From Adiantum capillus-veneris (lineage: Eukaryota > Streptophyta > Polypodiopsida > Polypodiales > Pteridaceae), in NCBI GenBank assembly GCA_014529385.2, contig CM043943.1:102153855-102217854 (forward strand): a DNA stretch of 64,000 nucleotides. The letters run 5' to 3'. The position numbers and the translations under genes were made by a program. Positions 1 to 12,192 of the stretch are shown piece by piece. Under the pieces are notes generated by a model. It was not told the DNA's origin. It did not search any database and was given only the letters and a program-made list of their open reading frames with translations. Numbering within the stretch: the stretch's first letter is position 1; the number at the start of each line of letters is the position of its first letter.

Positions 1-12
1 AGGTTTTGTCTC

Positions 13-14
<2 letters not shown>

Positions 15-49
<35 letters not shown>
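15..49. repeat. (TG)n microsatellite
   Basis: An uninterrupted TG dinucleotide run of about 35 bases. No gene is associated with it. Confidence 0.95.
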
Positions 50-51
<2 letters not shown>

Positions 52-559
52 CTGCACTTTAAAGAGCTCAAAATCTCTCCTTCTCTATCATGGTAAGAGG
101 AACACAAGAAGCTGTGCCAGGATTCCCAAGAACCATTTTCAAATGATCTCCAATTGAGGTACTCACTAGGAGAAGGATGGGATTGAGGAGGGCCTCTTTA
201 TTTGCCACAAGATTATGGAGGTGATTAAAATTGTGACAAATAGGTGAGAATGGTGGGTGCATATGACTGGCCAAAGGATGCACTTTTCCCCCCCAAATAG
301 GATGTGGACTATAGCTGTGCAGACAAGTTTTCATTTTGCATGCATTTTGGTTCCTGTTATGGAGCTAAAGTGCATTCGTACGCAAAAACGCTAAGGTTTG
401 GGATTCTATAGATTTATGTTTTGGTGATGCAAAGAGTTTTGTTTTGGCTTTAGTGATCAAAAATACTGCTGAGTATTGTGAATCGAATGTAAATACACAT
501 GTTGTGATCACAGGTAGTAGCCTACTATTTCTAGTAGGCTACTTTAAGACTTGGTGGAG

Positions 560-1400
560 TCCTTGAAACATGTCCTTTAACAATGATGTACTTAACCAAA
601 TCTTTATTGTGAACTTGGATAAGAACAAGCTCCATGCTTGGAGGTCTATAATGATCAATTCTTATGGATAAAGGATATCGGGGATACATTGATGGAGAGA
701 ATGAGACAACATCAATGTTAACAGAGGAAGGTGCAAATACTATGCAAATAAAGGTGTTTAAAGATTGGAATCATGGAGCTTAAAAGGTCATGTATTCACT
801 TTCTATGAGTGTGTAGGACACTATGATTTGGCACATACAAGATTCTCGCATCCCTAAGGAGGTTTGTAATACTTTAATGTCATTGGATATTACCAATACA
901 AAAATAAGAAAGATGTAGTTGAAGACTGAGCTAAATACAGTGCAAAAAAAAATGTTTGTAAGGGTTTGGTCTAGAATACAAATAGTTTAAGACAAGTATC
1001 AATCTTCAAGAGAACATTTCCAAGTTTACAAACTTGGTGTCCTTATTGATTATGAAAGAGAAGGAACTCAAGGAAGACTTCTCTATGAAGTGTTAAATTA
1101 ATTTTGGTAGCTCCTCTTCAACAACAGATGAATAGAAAAAGGATGGGGTACATGTAAAGGAGGTGGTCGAGGAAGTGGAAACCACCAAGCACAATAGCAA
1201 ACTAATGCTAAGACAAAAAATAGGTGATTGAAGAAATTTTTGAAGAAAGGGGATTCCAAGAGGTCGTGGTAATGTGGAGAATAACATCTTAGATCAATAT
1301 GGGAATGTTGTATGCAAGGGTCGTTAAAAATAGGGTCACTTATAACATGAATCTATAGATAGTGATAGCCGTTTTCCGGCTTTCCATAATTGCCATAGTA
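560..1400 (+). pseudogene. Possible decayed Ty1/copia gag remnant
   Basis: The + strand reads in short open pieces broken by many stops. Near 600-660 it gives NLDKNKLHAWRSIMINSYG, which resembles the start of copia gag (a tryptophan in an 'xYHxWK'-like context). Near 1,260-1,400 there is a Gly/Arg-rich stretch followed by a cysteine-containing segment that could be a ruined zinc knuckle. A clearer copia pol fragment lies downstream in the same orientation at 4,030-4,765, which supports a common origin. The assignment is weak; it could equally be unrelated intergenic DNA. Confidence 0.25.
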
Positions 1401-1409
1401 AGATACCTC

Positions 1410-3740
1410 ACCCTATCAAATCACTCAAACACTGTGGCTATCCCTACCATTTCATTGTATATAGGCGTGTGTGAGTTAGGGACTTTCTCCATATTTTCTT
1501 AAAAACCCTCAATTAGCTAGTCACTAGGCTAGTTGAGCCAAAAAAAAAAGAAAGTATATTATGACCCATTTGTGTATAAATATTTCATTTTATATAGGGC
1601 CTAAATAAAAGGATTTTTCATAATTATTTTGGTATTTATTTAAATATTTCTACCTATGGTGTGTTATTTATGCTATGTACATTGACTCACCATTACCATA
1701 TTTTTTCTTACCATTTTGCATACTCTTTATTCCATATAAAAATAATTTCATGCAAGCTTCTCTTATTTTTTGGTGTAACTCCATCCCAACAAAAATCCAA
1801 AAAACCTAGTTCTGTTTATGTGTATATTTTTTCACTATTGTAATTTTTTCCTTCCTACATCTATTCTCTTTTACTCTCATAAATTAGAACACCAAAAATA
1901 TTCATCTTTTTATGGTAGACTTATAATGAGAGAGATTTATTTTGACCCCTTTATTATTTTTCCACCTATATAATTTATATTTGACATGTACATATTTTTT
2001 TAGACCCTCAATATTTGATTTCCTTAGTTGTACTATTCACTTATATCATGATCTCAACAATATCTTCAATTATAGACCTACCAAATAAGGTCAAGGGTAT
2101 GTGGCATGCATGCATGCACCATGGGGAGCTCACCCTTGGAGGTATTCAAAAGAATCATCCAAAGAAGGACCTCACAAGGACCTTGTGCAGTGGAAAAAAC
2201 AGTCGGTTTTGCTGAATTTTTAAAGATCACATGCTCCCCGAATTTGAAAAGGTGATACACAAAAAAGTTGTAGCTCGTGAGTTGAACTTTCACCTCAAAT
2301 TGTTTCATATTTTTTTGAGCTAGGAGCTGTGAGCTAGGATTTTATTTGTGGACCCCAGTTTGCGCATGCTATGCAGCCACACTCCCTCTTCCACTTTATC
2401 ATTTTCCTCTTTCACACACACCTCTCCACTCATCATCCCCACCTCTCTCACCACTCCTCTCTGCACCCTACTCACCTTCTTCTAAACCTTGAAGAATAAG
2501 AGAAACCATGGTGAACTCATGTTTCCTACACACACTTCCATTCCAAAATTGACCACCTAGTCTCATTTTTCCTCATCCATATTACCCATATCTATCAAAA
2601 AACCATAAAATTTAGCTTCTTCTCTTGAAATACAGCATCATGGTGATTGATTACTCATATTCAATTACCTTGGCTCCCAAAGGAAGCTCAAGAGTGAAAA
2701 AAATGTACCGTCAAAGCTAGTGGACCGTCAACAAGCGTCAAAATTGACCCTACTCAAGACACTTGGAGCATCAACATTGTAAGAAATCCATGTTTTATTA
2801 CCTATTAAAAGTTTTTTCTTCCTTATTTGTATCCTACTTGGATACTCCCATTGTAAATATCCAATTCCATTTGTAAATCAATAAAATAACTAACTCTACT
2901 AATTTACTAACACTAACCTACTATGAAAAGTCCTATCACCTCCACTTCTCTCCTCTCTCTCTTCTTCATCTATCCACACAAACTTCTTGATAATCCCAAG
3001 CAAAAGAAATTAGATAAGTGCTGAAAATATAACCCAACCATGGTTAGAGGAGTAACCCTAGCCTTTAAATTTGCTATAAAAGGAGGGTGTAGCTAGCACA
3101 AAGGGAGAGCCATAAGCAAGAGCACTATGCTATAGCTTGAGAAGCCAAGGTCAACCTCTCTAGAAGGAGCTCTTGAGTGGAAGCTCATTGTCTTATGCAT
3201 GTGCATGTGTTGTATTAGGGGTGATTAGCAAGGGAACTCTATGCCATTGTAAGAGAGAGGGATCATTCAATTGAGAGTAGGCAATCTATCATTTCTCCTA
3301 CTAGTGTAAGCCCAACATTTGCTGAATCAAGGAGGGTGGATTTGGAGTAAGCTTGGATACTTTGTGTCTCTTCCAACGTGAAGTAATGGACAACAATGAT
3401 ATGTAAGTGTCTCGGTGTTTTTTTAAAGTTCTTGATAGCTTGTCTCTGGGTGTTGTCATCAATTTAGCCATAAATCCCACATATTGTAAGAGGGTGACGA
3501 CAGGGTGGAGAGGACTCCCCTGGCCTTAAGACAATGATTGGGGTGGCTTTTCTTGTGATGTGTTGTGGTGGTGTAATTTACTCAAGCTATGTTGAACAGA
3601 TACTAATCTCACTTTCACTGGTCATGACAGATTTGTAAGAAGGTAATAGTGCAACAAGCACCCCCTCCCCCTTCCCTCTTTTTCTTACATATATAATTGT
3701 GTTTGCTTGATCACTGTCGAACATTTCAAAGCATCCCGAG
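1410..3740. other. AT-rich stretch without recognisable gene
   Basis: No ORF here has recognisable domains. A TATAAAAG box lies at 3,075-3,082 in a context like an LTR or host promoter (transcribed-looking, C/T-rich sequence follows). I could not find a partner repeat for it. The short ORFs at 1,661-1,843 and 2,015-2,215 look like chance reading frames. Confidence 0.4.
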
Positions 3741-3742
3741 CA

Positions 3743-3745
<3 letters not shown>

Positions 3746-3788
<43 letters not shown>
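3746..3788. repeat. (CT)n microsatellite
   Basis: A run of about 43 bases of CT repeats. The ORFs crossing it (poly Ser-Leu on one strand, poly Arg-Glu on the other) are artefacts of the repeat. Confidence 0.95.
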
Positions 3789-3790
<2 letters not shown>

Positions 3791-4029
3791 ACGCGTCCTA
3801 GTTCGCATCCAAAACTAGGTGGTGCCCCAATTTTGTGTAGGGTTAGGTTGTGGGTTTGTGTGTGTGTTTGCTGTTTTTTCCAACCCCCAACCCAATTGAG
3901 CAGCACGGGAGACTAGAAGAGTGCTTAGAGGCCACTCTTCTTGTTGCCCGCCCCGGACCGCCTCAATAGGAGCCTACAAATAATTAGGCAACTAGTAGGA
4001 ATGTAGATGAGCCTCAAATGTAAATGTAA

Positions 4030-4765
4030 AAAAATTTGGTGATAATGTCTGGTATGTGGATCCAAGTGCATCAGATCACATACCAGCCAGGGTGAGTGGC
4101 TTAAGGAAATATAGAGTTTGTAGAGTCCTTTCTATGTACAGACAAGAAGTGATACTCCACATCCCATTATGCATACAAGAAATGTAGCATTGTCTATGAG
4201 ATATGATAAAGTTAATTACTGTGATGATGTTTTACATGTACATAATATCACAAAGATTTTGGTTTCTATTGTGGACAGATGTTTGACTAGGGTTCTCAAG
4301 TTAAGTTTAACTATGTTGGTCTCTTTGTCAAAGAGCATAAGAAGGATGGAAACTTTGTTATACAAGGAAACAAAGTGGGAAAAATCTTTAATTTAAATGT
4401 AAATGTGCTTGAGGTGAATGCTTCCATGTTCACACAACGTGCAAGAATTGTAGCAGATATTGAGATCGTGCACAGACATATTGGTGTCATTTGTGTGTTT
4501 ATTGCAATGGCTGCAACTTTACTATGGGTGTTGAAATAGATTGATGTAAAGATTCCTTTATTAAATAGATACTTTGAGGATGTTATGTAGATGGTGCAGC
4601 CATAGGGAGATATATGTGTATAAGGGGCTACATGACCTTGTATGCAAGTTAAAGAAAGAACTATATGGGCTAAAGCAAGCTGGTATGAGAGGTTAATTGT
4701 GGCATTCCTCATGTCTTTGGATTTTGAAATGTCTAATGTAGATCATTCATTGTAAGTGTGAAAAA
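4030..4765 (+). pseudogene. Decayed Ty1/copia pol fragment (GAG-pre-integrase plus RT)
   Basis: Reading the + strand in shifting frames gives the copia polyprotein in order. First comes a protease/GAG-pre-integrase segment: VWYVDPSASDH near 4,050, then DVLHVHNITKILVS near 4,225, then a histidine-containing IVADIEIVHRHIG near 4,450. After about 4,510 the sequence jumps to the reverse transcriptase: a ruined DVKxAFLNG motif, a degraded Q-P-G stretch, then KASWYERL and FEMSNVDHSL. In intact elements an integrase of about 400 residues separates these two parts, so a large internal deletion has occurred. Several stops are present. It is a dead fragment, possibly from the same insertion as the gag-like remnant at 560-1,400. 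Confidence 0.7.
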
Positions 4766-4779
4766 AGAGTCATACTGTG

Positions 4780-5400
4780 CTTCTCCATGTCATACTAGAA
4801 TAGTCTTGATTCTATGGTGGAGCATCCATGGATGTCGTGGTTGCCCTAGTAGACATGGTTGTCTAGCTCTCCCACACTCAATGGCTCTGTTCACTAATAT
4901 ACCTCTCATAGAAGTGGACTTTGAAGTCTGCTCTGAAGCATGCTCATCCGGCTGTTGAGTCCCTGCTAAAGAAGTTAGTGATCTCCCTCTGTGAATGTCT
5001 CCCACTATCTAGTCTGCTCATGAGACTTTCCTTGTGTTTACGCAGCTGTAGCAAAACCAACCCAAGGCATCTCTGGTCCCGATATCTCATGGCTCTAGTC
5101 AACGGTCCAAAGCCCTCTCTAAATAGACAGTGAAAGAACCCTCTTATCTCATAATATATTGAGAAACAACAAATGTGATGTAACTTGTCTCTGGCGCTAT
5201 ATGACATAACTGACATATCCTGGATTCTGCTCGTACTCTCCTAAATCTACTACTCTCAATCTCTAGCTGATGGGATGATGTGCGCATGTGACCAATAGCA
5301 CATGGTTTCCTCGAGGATAAATGAGTATCCATAAAAGGTGTTCTGATCACATATCCATGCTCTGTTATTTAGAGGAAATGCTCTCTATATAAAGCCATTT
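4780..5400 (-). pseudogene. LINE (non-LTR retrotransposon) C-terminal fragment
   Basis: On the - strand the segment encodes the C-terminal tail of a plant LINE pol: SRICQLCHIAPETSYITF (a CxxC cysteine motif), then IYYEIRGFFHCLFREGFGPL and YRDQRCLGLVLL. The same string of motifs recurs at 33,451-33,858 in a longer LINE copy. Two overlapping frames must be combined, so at least one frameshift has occurred. The piece ends near 5,400, about 60 bp before the truncated LTR of the giant gypsy element, so it flanks the insertion. No reverse transcriptase domain remains in this copy. Confidence 0.65.
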
Positions 5401-5459
5401 GCATGCCCAACTCTTTTATTGGTTGTATCCATGTGCTTTTGATATCTAGTTGAATCAAA

Positions 5460-6083
5460 TCTCTCCTTCTTGTGCTTCCTACTCCCTCTCCAGCTGTCAA
5501 ATTGTGATTGCGTTTGTTGCATTGCAACCGCAGGTAAGAGCTCTACACATTGACGTAAGCCATTCACAGTGTTTTGTAGCTTTTGGCGGCGCCGACCCAC
5601 GGCCTAATTTCATCATAACTAGGGATTTACACTTTTAAATCGAAAACTAAGCATAGGTGGGGTATTCTGGCATCATTGCTAAGCATTTACATGCATTTTG
5701 GATCGAAAACAACTAGGTCAAAAATCCACTGGTGTTAATAATCGCGATTTTGGAACTTGACCTTAAGTGGGGTTTGAGACCATAAGCATATGTGCTTAGG
5801 TCTTATAAACTTGTCCTAGAAGTTTCATTACATTTGGATGTCGTTTGATGCTGTAACGGATGTGATTTGCTTGCCGATGAGCGATTGGCTTTTGGTGATT
5901 TCAGTCACTTAAGTGTAGCTTGAGTTAGATGTGAGTTTTTACTTGTTTTCCGAGATATTGACAATGTCTTGTAGCCTCTATGCACTAGTTGAATCAGCTT
6001 CGTCCGATGGTTTGACAAACTAATCGTGATTCTCGCTAATACTTCAATAATATAGGATTGTGAGGCTAGACATGCGTCCCACA
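5460..6083 (+). repeat. Truncated 5' LTR of the giant gypsy element
   Basis: This stretch matches 32,373-32,997 over its whole length in the same orientation, with roughly one difference in ten by eye, and ends in CCCACA immediately before a primer binding site. The 3' copy extends about 385 bp further upstream and carries a TATA box; that U3 part is absent here. The divergence between the two LTRs marks the outer element as old. It contains a half-preserved copy of the palindrome found in the leader array (GTTAATAATC at 5,734). Confidence 0.85.
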
Positions 6084-6085
6084 TT

Positions 6086-6103
6086 TGGCGCCGCTGCTGA
6101 GGA
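6086..6103 (+). promoter_or_regulatory. Primer binding site (tRNA-Asp-like)
   Basis: TGGCGCCGCTGCTGAGG directly follows the LTR end with a two-base gap. It resembles the tRNA-Asp-type primer site TGGCGCCGTTGCC seen in many plant Ty3/gypsy elements. It fixes the + orientation of the element and the right edge of the 5' LTR. Confidence 0.8.
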
Positions 6104-8044
6104 TCGAAGAGACCTAAACTAGGGAGAAACACAAGCGTCTTGTGTAGTTTCCTTTAAATTCCTCGAGGTTCACCTAGAGTCCAAAACTTTCTTTTAGAAA
6201 CCACATAGCTTAAGATTGTCGTCTTTTTCTGTGTAGAGGTAGCTTGGAAGTAATCGTACTTGCTGAGTACCTTTAGGATTGTAGGGCTGTAGATTTAGAT
6301 TAGGATTTTGAAAATGATTGGTAGACGAGACTTAAGACCAAGGCTCTAAAAAACATTAAAAACACAAAAAAACGAGTGTTTGTGGACACTTTCCCAAACC
6401 CCATTGCATGAGAATCTAGGAGTAGGGTAAGTAGGATCCGAGGTGGATTTCAGAACATTGATCTCTCTAAAAGAATCAAATGTGAGCTATTATTGGAAGT
6501 TGCATAATTTCAAGTCTACGGCTAGAAATAGCTCAAAAAGACTCAAATCCACTCAATTCGATTCGAGAGTAAGCATAAGAGTTGTCTGAACCAGTTGGTA
6601 AGCTCAAAGATACTTCGAGGTAAAAAAATTTAACAGTTGACCAAAACTCATATTATTTACTTTTTCTTGACATTCTAGGCCAAAATAATTTTTGACTTGA
6701 TTCATAGGCTTATATAAAGATTTGTTTTTGGAAAATTGCAAAAAAGTGCTCATTTCAAGCCTAAAGTTAATAATCATGATTATTAACTTTCTACTCTAAA
6801 TTGACCAAGGTTCATACCATTGACTCATTGCATGTGTACAAACAACTTTTGTGAAGGTCCAAGAGATTTGGATCACTAAACTGATAAAAAACTGGGTAAA
6901 AACTAAAGTTTGTACTGACTTTTTGAATCTTGAGTATAAATTGGGGAAACATTTATCCAAACTTGTTGATTTTTTATTCATAGGCTTATGTTGATGTGAT
7001 CAACATGTGTACATGCTCAGTTGACCAAAAATTTGAGAAAATTTGTGAGAAGTAAATAATCACGATTATTTACATCTACCCTATTTTTCAACTTTTTTGA
7101 CCAAGTTTGCATACCACTTGTTTCACCATGTTGTAATAAGCCCACAAACCAAATTTGGTAAGATTTGGATCACTGGATTGAAAATTGTGACTAAAATTGC
7201 AAAGTTAGTTTGTGGACAGATAATTGATGACCATTTGACAAAAAATTATCCAAACTGGATGAAACTTGGCTAGTGACCGTAACTAAGGGTGTTTAACAGA
7301 TTCGTGTCAAAATTGGGACAAAAATTTGCAGAAATATAGTTCGAGTAAATAATCGCGATTATTTACATCTACTTCAAAACCTGATGATTTTGCAGATTTG
7401 AGTATAGCACAAGGTCAAGCACATCAAGTAGACCTCACAAATTCATTTTGGTGAAATTTGGATCCCAAAAGTGAGACTTAAGCCAGATTCTTGAAATCAG
7501 AGTTTGCGGACACCAAACAGTTGATAAACTTGATCAGGTTTTGTTCACACTTGTTGAAACTTATCCACGGACTCTAACAAGTTTTATACTTGCCAAACCT
7601 ATTAAAAAAAGTGCAAAAAACTAACAAAAGTAAATAATCATGACTATTTACTTATGCTATCCAGAGACATCAATTTTGACTTTTGAACTTATACATTGAA
7701 AGAACAACATAATATAAAGCCACAGGGCAATCTTGGTTTCAATCGGATCAAAATTGATACATGTACACTCTATTTACAGGTTACAGATTAGACCTTGATT
7801 TTTTGCTAAAGTCAAATTTTGACTCTCATAGCTCGATTTGAAGTGATACACAGAGACCAATCACGAGATTAGCAAAAAATCTATTGTCCTTATAAAAGAT
7901 TAGCTAACTTGATCAAATTTGTACAAGAATCAGGTTGCAGATGAGGAATCAATGGCTTGACGGAAAGTTGCAATTGAATCGAGTGGAACTTGACGACAAG
8001 CCAGTCCAAAGGTAAGTACTCTATCCAAGGCTTCATAAGTCTAT
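6104..8044 (+). repeat. Long leader of the giant gypsy element with palindrome array 1
   Basis: About 1.9 kb without coding potential separates the primer site from gag. It contains four copies of a palindrome with arms GTAAATAATC and GATTATTTAC around a 2-base centre, at 6,763-6,790 (extended to a perfect 28-bp palindrome), 7,052-7,073, 7,345-7,366 and 7,630-7,651. The centre-to-centre distances are about 286, 293 and 285 bp. A second motif, GATTTGGATCAC or a close variant, follows each palindrome by about 90-103 bp, so the whole is a degenerate tandem array of roughly 287-bp units. Confidence 0.8.
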
Positions 8045-10368
8045 ATGAACCTTAGATCTGGTCGTGTACTAGGAAATCAGGGCATACTCGGAGAAACCTC
8101 TAGTAGAGTATCTACTGAAGAAAGCGTGAATCGAGGCAATTCCTTGCACACAATTCTGGAAGAAGTCTCAGACACTTTTTCAGATTCAACATCCGAAATG
8201 TCTTCTTACTCGACTCACTCGGAAACTGGAACGACAGTGAGATATAAGCATATACTATCTTTTTACAAGACTAACCGTCATGGAGCCCAGGTTTACTTGG
8301 ACCCTAACGAAGAGTATGCTATTCGCATTGATGACCATGGTGTTGAGTTTGAAGAAGAGGTTAGGACAAATAAACAAGGAAAAATGTACATGGATCGGAA
8401 CAGAACTCAGTATTTACAGGTCGAAAACCCTGACGTGATAGAAAAATGGGGGTTAAAAGTAAACACCATAATCCCAGATATGTCAGCAAAAGAAGGACCA
8501 CCAGCTTTAGAATTCAAGGGATATGATCCAGTAGACTTGAAGCCTTTGAAACGGCTTAGTACGAATAATCCTAGGATCGGAGTCTATTGTTGGGAAGATA
8601 GAAACATAAAAGATCTTTTGTGGACTTCTCATGCCAGACCAAGTCAATTAACGGCCACTGAAGATCATCTATATCTTCAAGATCAAAGATAAGGGATCAA
8701 CAAACCTACCAACCTACTTGTTTAGGGATTGTTATAACAACTTTGTTATGATTAGTCCTGAGGAGGTAGAACAAACCAAATACCAAGGGTATTGTATACG
8801 GGATTGGATATTGGGGCAAGGACCAGAAACAATCCCAAGAGATGAACACCGTGAGAGATCATGTGAGAGTAATGAGAAGAAACCAGAAACCACCTCATCA
8901 CGTAGAAAACCGGGTAACACTAAGGCCAGTCCAAGGCTACATAAGTCACTATTTCCAATAGACTAGTTTGAAGGACTCGGAACAGGACCAACTCCTAGAA
9001 GACCTGGAGTTAAACCAAACAGATGCATCAGACCAGCTGATTTTTAGAAATGGGTCAGAAAATACAGTGAATCAGGGGATCCATACAACCACTTAGCAAG
9101 CTTTAAGGAAGTGCTAAGAGCAGAGCGCATATTCGATTTTCATACTCAATTCAAGGGGTTCGGAATGACATTAGAAAGAAAAGCATTGACATGGTTCCAA
9201 AACATTCCACCTAGGTCAATCATGGACTTGAACACATTAGCTCAAGGGTTTGTTGCTGCTTGTTCCAAAATGGAGATCAAACATAATACGGTAGCTCAAA
9301 TCTAGATCTTTCAACAGAAACATGTGAGTCTATTAGGGATTGTGCAACTTGAATGAACCAATACATTGCCAGATTCCCTGAGATGGAGATACCTGCAGAA
9401 GAACGACTTGTATCTTTGTTTCTAGAGGGATTGCTAAACAAAGAACTTCATGTTATACTCTATAGTAAAAAGCATACAACCCTAGAAGCATGTGTGTCAG
9501 ATGCTATTGACTTAGGAGACAATTGCAAGATCTTCAACAAAGAAGATGTCCCTAAGGATAACCAAAGCGAGAAGACATCATCCATAAAACCAACACAAGT
9601 GGAAACGGCTGCCGCGACACCACTCTCAGCCATAGAAGATATGCTAAAAAGGATGAATGACATGATGAACAACATGCAAAAAGAACCTATGAGAGGACCA
9701 CGACAAGGGATACCTCCACAGGGACAACCAATTAGGCCACAAAAATGGTGTGAAATGGAGGGTAAATGGACCACCCAAGAGACCCATGAGTGCTACTTCA
9801 GACCAAGGTATGATGGGAATGTTCAGTATGTGCCCATGAGGCCACAAGGACAACCCATGTACAGATATCAACCTAATATGGCCCAAGCTCAAAGACCACC
9901 AATGGGTATGGAAAGACCTCAACCTGTTTTGGGACAACAACCTCTGTATCCATGACATAATGCAGTGCGTGTAAAGTACATGCACTCTGAAGGAGTCATA
10001 GATAAACAGGCATTAGTGCCTGTTACACCCTATGCAGAGTTAGTCCATCTACAATAATGGTAGAGGGAGATTGGTATAATCCACATCCACCACCAATGGA
10101 ATAAATCGTGACTTATGCTCCACGAGAGCTAGCACAAATGTATTATGTAGCTAATCAAGGTGTCAGACCTTCCATGGGAAGACCCATGATGAAGCCTAAA
10201 ATAGGAGACTGTCAAAACTGTGGTGCTGATGATCATTGGAAAAATGAATACCCAGAGCCTAACAAAAGCCCCAAACCAATTGAATCCTATTGCATACAAT
10301 GTTGCAAAAATGGAGGACACTTTCTGGAAGATTGTCTTAAAAATCCTTTGAGCAAGGGTAATTCGTAG
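8045..10368 (+). pseudogene. gag: gag of the giant Ty3/gypsy element, broken
   Basis: The reading starts at ATG 8,045 (MNLRSGRVLGNQG) and runs open to 8,692, then continues in other frames to about 10,368. The capsid-like Retrotrans_gag region lies at about 9,080-9,560: FGMTLERKALTWFQNIPP, then QYIARFPEMEIPAEE and LFLEGLLNKELH. A Gln/Pro/Met-rich linker follows at 9,600-9,955. Two zinc knuckles sit at 10,210-10,340. In the first, CQNCGADDHWKNEYP, the last cysteine has become tyrosine; in the second, CIQCCKNGGHFLEDC, the spacing is one residue too long. There are stops at 8,690, 8,964, near 9,045, 9,303 and 9,953. The protein would form the virus-like particle that packages element RNA. Confidence 0.75.
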
Positions 10369-11406
10369 TAAACGTAGTCCAAGTGATGCCTAGTAGCTCA
10401 TCAAAAAGTGAATCGATTGTTCGAATAGGTAATCACTGGAGTCCAAGCAAAGAAAAAGAAACACAACTCCTTTTGATGATTCGGAGAACACAAATGTTTC
10501 TTCTCAAAGAATCAAAAGGATCAGAAGCAAAAGATATGAGATGAGAAAACAAAAACAATGGGTTGAAATCGAGGAGAAAGCAAAGAAGCTAGTCCAAGAC
10601 AAGTTGAAAGAAACTACCAATGAATTCAAGTAAACAATTGTGAAATTTGGAGGATCCATTCTGGTTGATAAAATTTTTGAGCCTATCAATGCCACCTTGG
10701 AAGCCTACCAAGCAGGACTTTAAGCAGGTAAAAACATGGAAAACAAATGGAAAAACTATCCATCTCCAGACAAGGAAGCAGTTAAGCTAGAGACTTATCA
10801 AAATTTGATCAGAATCATGCAAGAAATGCTGGAAAAACAAAAGCCCAAGCTTGAAGTTATTGCAAAAATTGAAGAGCTTGTGGTAAAAGAAATGAAAGCA
10901 AAATATGATGTGGTGGCAGAACCCCACCTTGAAACAAATGAGCCAGAGCTCATACTGCCTGACATCAAAGATATCTTAGATGGAATGCCATTCGTAGAGG
11001 AAGATTGGCCAGGACACTTATGGGAAAAATTAAGAGAGATCAATGATGGCAGCCTAACTCTCAAGTCAGCTCCTATAGAGGAAGTCTAGTTTGATAACCT
11101 ACCTTCTGATATGAACATGGATGTACAATCCTTGTACGGGGATTGAGAATCAGAAGCTTTAGGAATGTCAAAGATGCCTTAGATGGAATGCCATTCGTAG
11201 AGGAAGATTGGCCAGGACACTTATGGGAAAAATTAAGAGAGATCAATGATGGCAGCCTAACTCTCAAGTCAGCTCCTATAGAGGAAGTCTAGTTTGATAA
11301 CCTACCTTCTGATATGAACATGGATGTACAATCCTTGTACGGGGATTGAGAATCAGAAGCTTTAGGAATGTCGAAACCAATGACATCAAACACATTACCT
11401 CCTTAG
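10369..11406 (+). pseudogene. gag-protease linker, helical and acidic
   Basis: The clearest open piece, 10,736-11,089, encodes a Lys/Glu-rich, probably helical segment (YQNLIRIMQEMLEKQKPKLE) ending in an acidic stretch with FVEEDWPGHLWEKL. No known domain was recognised. Its 3' part lies inside a tandem duplication whose length is not a multiple of three, so the linker cannot be read through in one frame. Confidence 0.5.
10967..11372 (+). repeat. 203-bp tandem duplication
   Basis: 10,967-11,169 is repeated at 11,170-11,372 with only about three base differences (ATATC against ATGCC near the start of the unit). The unit length of 203 bp shifts the reading frame. The near identity of the copies contrasts with the roughly 10% divergence of the element's LTRs. 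Confidence 0.95.
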
Positions 11407-12123
11407 TTGGAAGATAGAGAAGATGAATCCATTGTATGCAGGACCACTCAAGTAGAAAGAGCTAAACCAACCCTAGAAGTAGACAACATTCATTCAATCA
11501 TGTCTACACCCATCCAATGCACTCTTACCTTGGGAGAACTGTTAAAACATAGACCATACTTATGGAATAATTTACAGAAAACCCTAGAGAAGGTAGGGAT
11601 AATGGGGTTAATCTCGAAGAATTTGGGAAATTTGAAAAATGAAATAGAAAACAAAGAGACTCGATCAGTTCCTATGAACAAAGTCGGAGAATATTATGAA
11701 GGGGAAGAAGGAAACACCACCCTCCCAGTGAAATATAATGACATTGAAACCATAGCAATACTAGATAGTGGAGCTGGCATGGCCATAGCCAGTAAAGCAG
11801 TATGGGAATCCTGGGGACAGCCAGCCATTAGACAAAATCGAATGAAATTGCAGTTGACTGACGCACGCATTGAGAGACCATTAGGGCTACTTTAAAAAGT
11901 GATAGTCAATTCCTGTCGAATTGAATATCAATACACTTTTTCCATAATAGACTTTGGGAAAAAACTCAACTATGAAATCATATTAGGAAGACCTTTCATG
12001 CGACAGGTACAGATTATCCAAGATTGGGGAAACAACTATCTATACTTAAAGCAAGTGGAATATATAAGAAGAGTCAATCTAAAAGATCACACTTATAGAG
12101 ATGTCTTGAAAATACCCATCTAA
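11407..12123 (+). pseudogene. pro: Aspartic protease (retropepsin) of the giant gypsy element
   Basis: The catalytic motif ILDSGAGMAIASK lies near 11,757-11,795 (DSGA, the retropepsin active site). After a TAA near 11,893 the same frame continues with IILGRPFMRQ near 11,969, the ILGRPF motif common in Tat/Athila-group gypsy proteases. A hydrophobic strand (YTFSIIDFG) precedes it. The enzyme would cleave the gag-pol polyprotein. The internal stop and the lack of a clean gag junction make it defective. Confidence 0.8.
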
Positions 12124-12192
12124 GAGTTTGATTCGGTCTATTCGGCTCAGACTAAACTCCCATCCTGGTTAAACAAAGACACTCCTATTTGG

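Noticed and set aside
3685-3916. ORFs with poly Arg-Glu or poly Ser-Leu at the (CT)n run, and similar ORFs at 39,098, 45,861 and 63,622
   Set aside because: They are produced by translation of microsatellites and homopolymers.
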